Part shown: positions 53,116 through 64,000 of the stretch, piece after piece | Layout: every line of letters starts with the position of its first letter | Numbering within the stretch: position 1 is the stretch's first letter | Origin: Brugia malayi | Lineage: Eukaryota; Nematoda; Chromadorea; Rhabditida; Onchocercidae | Direction: 5' to 3' | DNA: 64,000 nucleotides | NCBI RefSeq assembly: GCF_000002995.4 | Contig: NW_025062479.1 | Span: forward strand, 9,167,721-9,231,720 | Notes under the pieces: model-generated | What the model saw: the letters and a program-made list of their open reading frames with translations, nothing else | Told to the model about the DNA's origin: nothing | The model's database searches: none | Translations under genes and position numbers: made by a program

Positions 53116-56100
53116 TAGGATTTCAAATGGGTATTACACAAAGAAGTAGACAGACAGCCGCTAAATTTTATAAATAATTGTATCTTTTGAGACGGAAGGA
53201 GAAAAAAGATAGTATAAAAAAAAAAACAAAAACAAAAACGAAATTAAGGAATTTGTAAAAATCTATGCTTATTTTATGTGTGTATGCTGGATAGATATAA
53301 TAGTGTGATTCCAAATAAAGTTGTATTAGCCTAGTTAGCTAATCAGTGAGTCATGTATTTATGGAAAAATAAAATAAGGAAGTATAGTGCTGAATTCCTT
53401 CTAATTTACGAAGGAGTTTTTCGAGGAATTGATTGAATTAAATGAAGAAGGAAAAGTAGCTTAAAGAGAGAACCATTTTAGACAAACAGATAAACACAAA
53501 TAGAGAACCATTTACATAGTAAAACAAACAGATAAACACTCGGGATGATTTTGGAAGGAGGTAAATGAAATGAAAATGTTGGATTTGTAGCAAGGAAAGA
53601 TATACACTTGAAATGACTTAAGCTAGACTTTCTGGCACCGTAATTATCATAACAACGTAGTTGTTAAAATCAAATCTAATCCTACACGCGATTCATTAAA
53701 TCCAATTCATCCTTGAAAATACCACATCTCGAATAATTTTTGTTTTTTAAGCAAACATATTGAAGTAATTAATCCATTCAGATTTGGTAAACTTTTATTC
53801 AGAAAATAAGTTATTTTGATCGTTGATATTTCTCATTATTAAAATTATGTTACTATTATCATTTCACATGAAACATTTAGCACTTCATATCGTTCATCTG
53901 TCGTTATATCTTTCATTCTCGAATAGATTTCTTAATATAACTGATCTGTCACATTTAAATCTTTCTATAGATAAGTGGGAAAATATTAATACTGTAATGA
54001 ATAGTATTTAAACAATTAACTTCTTATTTGATGATTTTTTCTACCTAAAAAGTTTCATTTTATTTGGGATTGTTTGAATGAATACAGTCTTCATTAAGTA
54101 TCATTCTTTTACTCAAATATACTATTGATAGCTACATTTAAAAAAAAGATCCATAGATACCGCTGAATATTGTGTAGAAAACATATATTAATATTTTCAA
54201 AACAAAAAATTGAATTTAAAACACTGACACATCTCAATCAAATAATACAAAATGCAGATAAATGGAGAGATTTTTCGTTCCTTTCTGACAACTAATTGAG
54301 CCTTTCTCCAAAATTAAAATATTTTAGATCAATCAACGGTTTAGTTATTCAAAATTCAGTAGTGATCGCAATATTCATAAATTTTCCAGAATTATCTCGT
54401 TTTTTTTTTTACCTTAATCAGATAAAATGAGGTAAGAACTCTAGTCCGAGAGATTATGACAGGAGAGTTTTCGAGACATTCTTGTTTAATGTCTATTAAC
54501 AGCGAAGATTTAGTAGTAACCGAAAAGTATATCAACGTTCATTTTATATGATCACATGCTGAATCTTTCTTTTTAAACTTGATATCTTATAAGTAAGCTT
54601 TTATAATATTAAGAAATCACTTATTATCTCTTCCGGTTTCTCTCTGTACCCCAATGTTATACAAAATCCTAAATTTGCATCGCAGTTATTATTACTTGAT
54701 CAAATTGTATATGTTGCTCTTGAGAAGTTTGTTTAGAAATGATATCAGACAGAGAGAGAGGAAAAAAAAAAAACCTCCCTGGAACAGTTTGAGTGACAGA
54801 AAGAGGGAGAGGGAGAAAAAGCAAGAGGAAGAAGATGCTCATCGGATGCATTATTTTGAAATAAAAAATGTCAACTAATTCCACATCTTTCATTACATAT
54901 TCCATTTATTGAAGCAAGTCTGCCTGTATAGATAACATTCTGTTTTATAGGTTATTTGCATAATTATAGAAGGAAAAAAGACATGTTTCAGCCTTTTTTC
55001 AAGTTTTTACTCATCACACATTATTTCTTCTATACCATTTTATTTTTTAATCAAAACTTTTTTAATTTAAACTTATGATGGAATTTTTTAAAGCTTGTAA
55101 GGAATTAAAATTTGAAATGGGACTGACAAAAACATCATAAAAAAGTGTAAATTTATAAAAAAATACTGTTTTATAATAAAATAGCAAATATTTCATATTT
55201 CACTGCTCATTAATTATATTCCTAACGGTAGAATAAGGAATTTTTCTTCGTATTACAACGATAAGGTATTTATTGTATTCCGAATATTTGACACCAAAAT
55301 TTTTTAGGCCTATAATTTGCAGGTTTCTGAATAAAAACCAAAAATTCAACATATATATATGCTGAATTTTTATGTAAATAAGTACAAAGATCAGAAATTC
55401 CTGATAAGATTAAAGGTAGCACACATTTACAATGCGATACACTTCATAAATACTACTAGCGGACTTTTTCTCCAAGCATAAGTCATCTATTTTCGCTGAA
55501 AACTGCAACATTTCAGTTAAGAAAATAAAGAAAGTAAGGGAAGAAAGATTTTTTTTTCTTGTCAAGGTAATTTTCATTAGTAAATAAATAGAAATCGTTT
55601 TATTAAATAAGCCTTTTCGGAACAGTTTATATGAAAAAAGTTGTATCCAATAATTGCAGATAATTTAAAACTGACTTTAAAAAATTGAATACTTATTTTC
55701 TTCATGGATACCGCTCACTTTTAACTTGATTACGATTGCTAAGGCTTATCATTAATATATCAAAAGAAATCACATTATCTCAAAAGGAACCAAATCAAAT
55801 TTTTGATGATAATTTCTCATTTTTCATATTAACAATTGCAAGAAGGAAATAGTGTTTGATTAAAAATAGTATTTAATTATTTAAAGTTAATTTCGACGTC
55901 AATTACTGGCAAATGTAGGGCATTTGATGATATTACTAGTTGAGTTCATTATAGCAATGTTCATTCATGAAAACCTTTTAAAAGAATGCGTAATTTGTCA
56001 TAATATGACGATTTGATTTAATGGTATTTCTCAATCAAAAAGGAATGAACATCATTATTGATAAAGTATTTTCATGTTAAAATATCTGTAGAAGTGTTAT

Positions 56101-57555
56101 AATGATTTAGATGAACCATTTAACATAAAACATTTTTCATGTTTTGTAATACTTTCCTGATATCTCCCAAAAACTAGTAATTATTTTTTAATTACCAAAA
56201 ATTAGTAATTATTTTAAGAAGCTAGAATTCTCGACTGTGATGCAAATGGTCGTAGTTTTAGGTAGCATTATAATTAATTTGATCGAATGACAATCACATT
56301 GCAAATTCGGATCATGAATGTTTTTCTCAGATATGGAAAGATATAAAGTTCAACGGAACCCATCAGATGATATAAACAATTGTCTCATTAATAGTGATGC
56401 AGTGTTAAGGATGCTTAGCTTTATTCCATGCGGTGTACGAATCTTTCTTTCTCTTTTTTTTTTTTTTTATTTTTTATTTTTTGTCACCCAAAGCACCAAG
56501 CAAAACATCCAGCAGAAGAGTTGCCACTGAAAAAAGTGGAACCTAAATAAGTCAGCCAGTTTAAATCAATCAGAAATAAAAGACTGACATGAATCATTCA
56601 TCTCCGGTATTTCATTTCTCGTATTTTATTAAAAGAACCATTAACTCCTCCTCTAATCGAACTAATCCAGCTCAAACGACAAGTTTCAAACCGCACAACA
56701 ATTTTGCTCGAAGAAAAAAAAGAAAGATCTAGGTATAGGCAACATCAATTTTGAAATAATAATCTTCCCATTTTTTTTGGCAGAGCAAAAATGCTGATAA
56801 AGAGGCGTTCATTGCAATAAAGATAAAATTTGGTGAAATCTTTACCTTCAAAAAAATGATTTTAATGAAAAAACTCATAGTATTGTACTTTTTCACTTCC
56901 TTGTTCATTTTTCCAATTTATAAGAGAACGATTGAATTTCAAGTGTCGAAACTCAGTTTTTCTCAGTGGTCTGATCGAATTATAACTGTAACACATTATT
57001 GGTCAATATTTTAACACCGAAATGGGGGTTCTGCCGCTTGACGGGTTTAATTCTTTACTTATTAATTCAATCATTTCATAGTTTCCATCACCAAGAATGC
57101 AGCTCATATTTTATCCAGGTACCACTCAGTATAAGCTGAATTAATCTAGACTTGGTGTAGCCCAAAGAAAAAGATGAAAGGAAGTTAGCATTAATCATAG
57201 CATTGAGAAAAATGCACGAAAAACAAATTCATCTCACACTACGTTCACCAACATTTTACAGATCATACATAATCTAAACAGATGAAATCTTCTGATCTTC
57301 ATTTACTATTCTACTTATTATATGTAAATATAATATTTCGGCAATTAAAATAAATAGTATTTTAATAGTTACTCGACCACAAGAGAAAAAAAGAAGAGAA
57401 AATATGATAAATGAGTAATTGGAACTTCAAAACCATAAAAAGAAAATTCGTTTGCTAAAAATTTTGAAATATTTACACTAAAAACGCGATACCAATATGT
57501 TGGGTAAAATAATTCGAAAATTTTCATGGTTTAGTAAAAAAGAAAAATGGATTAA

Positions 57556-57793
57556 GTCTCAGCTCTGTCAAGTAACATCACGTCGTGGGGTCAGCCGTTC
57601 AACATAACTACGAATTACTAATTCTAAAATCTGTCATCGTACGAGTTTAGCATACACACCTCCCTAGAAGCCCTTGGAATCCACTTCACAATGTCCAATC
57701 CCCGGGAAAACGACACAGCAAACATCACCTCCTAAACACCCGTCTCAGCCCTATAAAGTAACATCACGTCGTGGGGTCGGTCAGCCGGTCCAG
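57556..57793. repeat. about 50-bp direct repeat, copies 186 bp apart
   Basis: Copy 1 (57556-57605) and copy 2 (57742-57793) share GTCTCAG-CC/TCT, AAGTAACATCACGTCGTGGG and a GTCAGCCG-TC end; copy 2 has a 4-base insertion (CGGT). The interval is much richer in G+C than its surroundings. It could be 1.3 copies of a tandem repeat, or the remains of a mobile element with short terminal repeats. No ORF lies inside. Confidence 0.7.
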
Positions 57794-59194
57794 CGCACAT
57801 TCTGTCGTATGACACAAGTTTTTTTTTTTCTTCAAGCACATTTCTAAAAGTAAATAAAATTTGAAATTTCATTTTCCCACATGAAATTACCGTAAACTAT
57901 GTGATTGTGAAAGTACGTAATAAAAATAAAAAACGGAACAAAAAAAATGTTTCATATCATTCTTTATCAAATTGTTTTATTCTCTTAACATTTTCATTAA
58001 CTGGTAAAAAAATAGAAAGAATTAAAAGTGATCATATTAAACTATTGATAAAATGAAGAGAAGATAATGCATAACAAATCTTAGCTGGCAATTTATAGTA
58101 CTCTTATTGATTTATATATATTATAAAAAAACTAACTAACTTAATTTAGTTGAGTTTATTACAAAAAAAATTTGAGCTTAAAACTTAAGATGACAATGAA
58201 ATTCATCAATCATAATCAGTCTGCTAAATAAGAAAAATGGAGGCTAGGATAACTCTTATGAATTAACGATGATTATAAATGGATAAAAATTATTAATAAT
58301 CACATTAAACAATCGCAACGAGTGAATGAGAAGGGAAAGCAATGATAGCATAACAGATAATATACTAGCAACAAATGACGAGATGCTGATATGTGTACTG
58401 ATAGATTATGCCGAATTTAAGCTAATATACCATGCTTCAAATGTATCAATTTATAAAAATTGGCAATTTTACCCATTAATCGAATGAATTGCATTCTTCG
58501 AATGGTAGTTGGACCATATGCTGAATAGCTTTTAATTGCTATTATAAGTACAACACTTTCGAAAGCTAATTTAAATTCTGAAGCCACATATTCTTAATAA
58601 CAGAACTTCAAGAATAGCACCTGTCGAGGCATTTCGTAAAAATCGTTAAATCGTGCAAACAACAATTTTTTATAAATAAATGTTAAAAACGGTTTATTAT
58701 TTTTTTTATTATTATTTATTTTACTTTAATACAGCTGATGAAATAGTAGTAGATACAAGTGAATATGGCCATATGAGGCAGTTAACTTTCACTTAGATAA
58801 GCACCAAAAAATGAATGGACCGATTCTGAAAAATGAAACAAATGGGAAAGAGTTGGAGCATTAAAACTGAGATGCATCACATCAAGGAAATCCTATTCGT
58901 ATTTCGGCATAGATGAAAAGTGAAAGAGAGGGTGGAGGGTGGACAAGAAATGACATGTTGTAGGAGCAGAGGAAGTCTTAGCTTGTTCCTGCTTCATTTC
59001 TGGTTTACTTCCTTCTACTAGGAGATTTTGTCCTCCAGTCTTCACACTACCCATCTCACTACAATGAATTTGGAAAAAAAAGAGGAAAAAAACCAAGAAG
59101 AAAAATGGAACCGGCGGCGACTTGACAGCTAGTAAAAGGGAAATTACATCCCCGTATGCTGTCTATGCTTAATGCTCCCGTTACTATTCGTCCC

Positions 59195-59300
59195 TCTGGA
59201 TGTGTGTGTATGTATGTTTTATGTGTGTATATATGTATGTATGTATATATATGTGTGTGTTTGTGTGTGTATGTATGTGTGTGTGTATATGTGTGTACGT
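59195..59300. repeat. TG/TATG microsatellite
   Basis: About 105 bp of alternating TGTG, TATG and TATA units on the + strand. It creates long chance ORFs on both strands (Tyr-Val-Cys repeats on +, Thr-His repeats on -). Confidence 0.95.
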
Positions 59301-62300
59301 CAGTATTCGTCTCCGTGAAGTTAAATTGTCTGTCTGTAAATGTTTGTATAGAAGTGGTGGTCACGCTAGACAGGAGGTTGCTTGCAACTGCTAGTCTACT
59401 TTGCTTCACATTACTTCTGATTGCATAATAAGGTAGATAGCACAGTTCCAGATACAGTGATGAGTGGTGACGTGTAGAAAAGTGCAAAGTTGTCATTGCT
59501 ATCATGTAAGATTGTAGCTAGTTACTAACGTCAATCTCAGTTGGATTATAGGTAAATAAATAAACAAATTCATATTGGTCAATAAAAAGATTAAATTCTG
59601 AGCCGCAAAATCATCTCCTTCCTTACCACCATCCATAGATGAGCGTTCACTGATCATGTTGTACCAGACTGGTCTTATTAGAAAATATAGTAAACGAGTG
59701 CTTTTTAAGAGAATAAGATTAGTAGTAAACGATTGTAAATTGATGAACTGGTAATAACGACTGATCAATAACGTACAAATTAAATTTTAAAAATATAAAA
59801 TGCATAATTATAACCAAAGTAATGGAATCAAGAAAACTGAAGAACATACTCGTTATGACAACTTTTACTATCAGATAAACAACAGCGTACGAGAATACTT
59901 GGTGAAATGATTTTAACTTCCAAAGTTTTACAGATGACAAATTTATTTTTTTTTGCAGTGAAATTATTCATACAGTTAATGCCATGTTGGGAGAATGTAA
60001 TACAATATATGAAATTTAATAATTCAAGTTTAATATTACTGAATGAAAAATTGAATGATGAAGTAAAGCCATCGAAAAGATGGCTCACATTGGCATTCAT
60101 CAAATAATTTTATTTAATCCATTCGATTGTCTGGCAAACTTCGACTGCCCCTCAGTGTTGTTTCAAAAGACGCTACTTTATTTATAATTTGCATTTAGTT
60201 TGGATTTTCATAAATAAGAAAAAAAATATTTAAATTAACTTAATATTTCAGCGGAAAGGAAAAGAACTAGTGGCTAACAAAAAATAACAGCGGGCGGTAA
60301 AAGCTACTACGGTCAAGAAAAATGTTTTGTTTTATAACAGCTATCTCTTCTTCGTTCCTCTCTTCCTAATGAGAGGGCGCCTCAATGCCGCTTCTGCCAT
60401 TTTCATTTGATGATAATGTAAGCCAATATACCTTTAATGTGATTCTATTCCCTAAACAAGACGTCCACGGAAGCGGGGTAGAGAGATGATACAAGAGAAA
60501 CAAGCAGGGGAAAGAGATCGTAAACTTACAAACTTCTGTTTATTATTCTCAACTATTTATTTATTTTTTCTCAATAGTGCTACACCACATTCTAACTAAA
60601 TCTTTCCCGCCCCCTACTTGAAAGCATCTCTCCGTACTATCTACAGAACTTTCAAATTTTTGATTACCTGATTTCCATGATTTTTTTCTTTTGCTTCTGT
60701 GATTCAAGTAAACAAGCAGTACAACAAATGTTGATGTTTGTTTTGATATCATTTACTATATGTCCCTAACCATGTTTACTGAAGGAATGTAAGGTATATT
60801 TGTATCATTACGTCATGATACAAGAAGTAAAAGATCATTTCTGATAACCTAATAATGTTTGCTGAAAGTTACGTGTAGCATCTTCTCATATCATAATCCA
60901 AAATTAGTAGAGAGTTTCTGTGAAACTCACTAACCCTACCAAATTTAAGTAAGTTTTCAAATCTAAAAAATTAATTAAAGTTTGACGTATTTCAATAGAC
61001 TAATTATTATAGTCCAATTTCCTCATTTTAAAATAAATGAAAAAGAAAAAAAAAAAAAAAAAAAACAATAATATGCAATGAAAATGTACAGATGCAAGCC
61101 TTCTTTTTTTTGGTTGTAAAAGCAAATAACAATTCAGGATGTAGTCCGGATGTGTATGAGCTTGTAATTCGTTAGCTAATAAGCCAACAGATGTGGTGAT
61201 ATGTGATAAGAAAAAATGTGACCATATATATTTTTTAAAACTTTGTTTCTAGATTAGGATATTCATGAAGCTGTAAATTTTTCTATTTATAAATAAAATT
61301 TAACGACTAATTAAAGTAAATATTCAAACAATAAGAGAAGAGTTCAAATTCGAACTTCAACAAAGCTATATTATTTAATTATTTATTCAATTGAACTGCA
61401 AACAATATTTTAACTCGCCTTTTATTCTTACAAAACTGTATGATGGAAAAAATTTTTCGATTTCAGATTATTACTTTTGTGCAAATTTTTTCAAATCAGT
61501 AAAAAAAAGGAAAAAAAAAAGAACATTTCATTTTTTTTATCGCTTAATAATGAATAAAAAGTAAATAAACGCAATGGTTGGAAGCATTTTTCTAACAATG
61601 ATTTTTTTTCTTGACTACTGGATTATGTAGAATGGCATCACAAAATTTTCTCGAGATTCGATATGTAGTCATATTCTATTAAACTCCGTGGTAAAAATCT
61701 GCCCTTGCTCTTTTGCTTTTGTCTTAGTCTAATCGAAATAATTTGAAAATAATGTAAATTTATATCAATTTAAAATTTCGAAAAAATGCACGAAATGCTT
61801 ACATGAATTCTTTGAATATATTATTAGATATTACCATGCTTACTTCACAAATTCTAATAATGCGGATTGCAAATTTTCTATTCTTAAAAAATGCATGAAT
61901 GAAACTTTTCCCGCCCTAATATTTTCATTAAGATTATAAAGAATGAATTTGCATCGTTGTGACAGAAAAGCATCATTATCTGCCTTAAATATCTAAATTT
62001 AGCATGATATTATCAGTCCAATTACTTCATTTGCTGTAAAATGTTTTAGGAGCCCATCAATCATAAGGAAAATGTTAGTTCAGAGGAAAAAGAGTTACAA
62101 GAAATAATGCATTCCGCAATTTGAGAGATAATCAGTACATCCGCTTTCCCTTTACATTAAATATGATGAATTTAAGTTTCATTCTCTAACAATTAAAAAT
62201 TTCAAAAAATCATACAATTTTTTGGTGTAAAACGAAAAAATCAAATTGGACTATGCTTATTCTAGATTTTCATCATTTTTAGAAAGATTATATTGCAAAA

Positions 62301-64000
62301 TATAATCATTTCGGAAGTAAAAAATTTGTAGACAAACTTTAGTTTTACTTTTTTAATTTTATTATTTTATTTTTAACAATAAATAACTTTCAAATCCTGA
62401 AATATCTTATCTGATAATATCATAGGACTCTTAAATAAGTTTATTTTATGGTCACAAAATTGTGTTTAAACCGAAATATTTCCTCCTTTTAAATTCTTCC
62501 ATGAATTAAAGATTTTCCACAATATTTCTCTTTTCTTTAGAGGGAGAAGAAGAAAAGAATTGTTTTCATTTTCTAATTTCTTAGTTTCTATAAATTCGCA
62601 CTAATCAATGACAGCTGGTATGATTTCCGGTGTGTTTCAGAGGAGCCCTACAATATCACTGGCTATAGTGATAGAGGACAATGCTAACAACGTGGCAGAA
62701 ATTTCAATTCTTTTATCACAGTTGTTTGTTATTCTGAAAAAAAAAAGCAAAAAGTTTGTAGAGAAATCTTAATTTCAATTGAGAAAAAAAAAAAAGGAAT
62801 ATCAGAAATCAAAATTATCCGGGAAATTCATTGATATTCAATGATACCTACCTACGAGTTAATTAATTGTATGTCTGGTACAATCGATCATCAATTTTCC
62901 AAAAAAAAAAAAAAAAAAAAAAACTGTTCTAACTATTTGTTTCAATCTATTAATTAATATGACTGAAGGTGGAAATAATCAGGTGAAAAAAATGGAAGAA
63001 AAGAGATAATTGTATTTAGAAACTGAAATTTATACCCACTTTCTTAACCCTTTTATCATTTCTTTTTCTTTTCACTAGGAAACGATATACATGGCTTATC
63101 GTTGCCGTTCTTACCTTTTGAATACTTTATCGAGCAATCGATAAAATTCGAAATTCGAAAAACGCTACCTCTCACTTTTTGGCAATTTTTTAAAGGAATA
63201 ATGACTGGGAATTTTTTAAACAAATCTTTTTTTTTTTTCTTATTACTTCTCCATAAATAAAGCAATAGACCCAAAAATGTCATGGCTCTATCACTTTGAA
63301 ATTTCATTAAATCAGAAAAGTTAAACTTAGGATGATAATTAAATTTATAATATTTTTTAAGTTTCAAGCCAAATCACTTTGAAAAATCTTTGAATGTATA
63401 ATCGTTAATGTTTTTTTTTTTTTTTTTAAAAATTTTTGCCTTTCTGAAGCATTCTAATCGAGAATAATTCAAAAACAATAGCTCATTGATAATGAAATCA
63501 TGAAATGGTTCATACATTTGTTAAAATTTTATGCAAATTTATGGAAAACTAACACACAGAATTGATGATGAATTGCAAGTGAAGGCATTAGGGACATAAA
63601 AAATTGAAAACTGCCGTTCAATTTCAAAATAAGAAATTAAAAAATGGGATTGCAGAAAAAGCGCTATGGTAGTACAACTGCTGATATGATTACAAAACAT
63701 TCTGCTTTTTTTTTTTTTTCATTTAGCTTGGTACTTTTGTTTTTACTTTTCTTGCTTTATCTTAATATAACTTACTACTAATTCTTCACTAATTTCCTTT
63801 TCATCAAAAAATGATCTATTTTATCAGTTTTCTCACAGATCATATTGCGCCAGTGCAGTCCTAATGATGTGGAAGAAAGAAGAGACAGTGAGAAAATGAT
63901 GGATTATTGATAATCCATGATCATTCCACGATTACTGATCTTTACCTCTGTTACAATTAACCATTTGCGTATTTGCTACCAGATATGCTCATGTTAGAAA

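Larger units (their letters stand above)
51993..64000. other. 12-kb region upstream of gon-1 without a supported gene
   Basis: Mostly AT-rich, with many poly-A/T tracts (for example 61045-61067 and 62900-62922), a TG/TATG microsatellite at 59195-59300, small tandem duplications (53467-53540, about 36 bp twice; near 56170-56220) and a direct repeat at 57556-57793. It probably holds gon-1 promoter or enhancer sequence and possibly far 5' exons. Exon-like segments (52876-53115 -, 56330-56430 +, 62640-62740 +, 63840-63892 +) are too weak to call. Confidence 0.5.

Noticed and set aside
56330..56430. exon-like + segment after TTTTTCTCAG (MERYKVQRNPSDD...)
   Set aside because: No upstream or downstream exon fits and the ORF ends in a T-rich run. 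Kept only as a weak note.
57040..57056. GGGTTTAATT, reminiscent of the nematode SL1 start
   Set aside because: The match stops after about 10 bases. No spliced-leader donor or Sm site follows.
59059..59505. 148-aa minus ORF and matching + ORFs
   Set aside because: Their length comes from the TG/TATG microsatellite, which gives Thr-His and Val-Cys-Tyr repeats.
62640..62740. open + segment after a TTTCAG site, exon-like
   Set aside because: Only 32 codons, with no donor in phase and no partner exon; insufficient to call a gene.

Overview
This window looks like nuclear DNA from a nematode, most likely a clade III / filarial-type worm. It is very AT-rich, with poly-A/T runs throughout. Genes are split into many short exons bounded by GT and TTTTCAG-type splice sites. 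The best-matched proteins are nematode-style, above all a near-complete GON-1 (ADAMTS) gene. There are no bacterial operons, rRNAs, convincing tRNAs or CRISPR arrays. The species call is inference; I cannot separate Brugia, Loa, Wuchereria or Onchocerca by eye. All exon models were joined by hand, checking splice sites, reading-frame phase and remembered family sequences.

Layout, left to right. (1) About 0.3-5.1 kb, + strand: the C-terminal part of a PP2A B'' (PPP2R3-type) regulatory subunit, whose 5' part lies outside the window. It is followed by small phase-compatible tail exons, two of which sit on a tandem duplication and could be alternative last exons. (2) 5.1-11.0 kb: AT-rich DNA with no gene I can support, a 144-bp foldback element and a few weak ORFs. 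(3) 11.0-13.2 kb, +: a complete six-exon GT31 beta-1,3-galactosyltransferase-like gene (377 aa). (4) 15.4-18.6 kb, +: a leprecan/CRTAP-like (prolyl 3-hydroxylase family) gene with all four CxxxC motifs but a cut-short, apparently non-catalytic dioxygenase end. (5) 19.6-20.3 kb, -: a two-exon mitochondrial [2Fe-2S] ferredoxin (FDX2 type). (6) 22.1-25.7 kb, +: V-ATPase accessory subunit Ac45/ATP6AP1 (465 aa, 11 exons). (7) 28.8-51.8 kb, -: a gon-1 orthologue reconstructed as 39 exons and 2201 aa, running from signal anchor through prodomain, zinc metalloprotease, disintegrin-like, TSP1, cysteine-rich and spacer regions to 17 further TSP1 repeats and a C-terminal GON domain. (8) 52-64 kb: about 12 kb upstream of gon-1 with no convincing gene, holding microsatellites, a direct repeat and poly-A/T tracts.

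Several genes serve the secretory pathway and extracellular matrix: a Golgi glycosyltransferase, an ER collagen-modification family member, a V-ATPase assembly subunit and a secreted matrix protease. The genes face both ways with separate upstream regions and nothing suggests they are co-transcribed. The most notable observations are the duplicated candidate terminal exons of the PP2A gene, the degenerate dioxygenase end of the leprecan-like gene, the asparagine-rich insertions in GON-1, and the foldback element.
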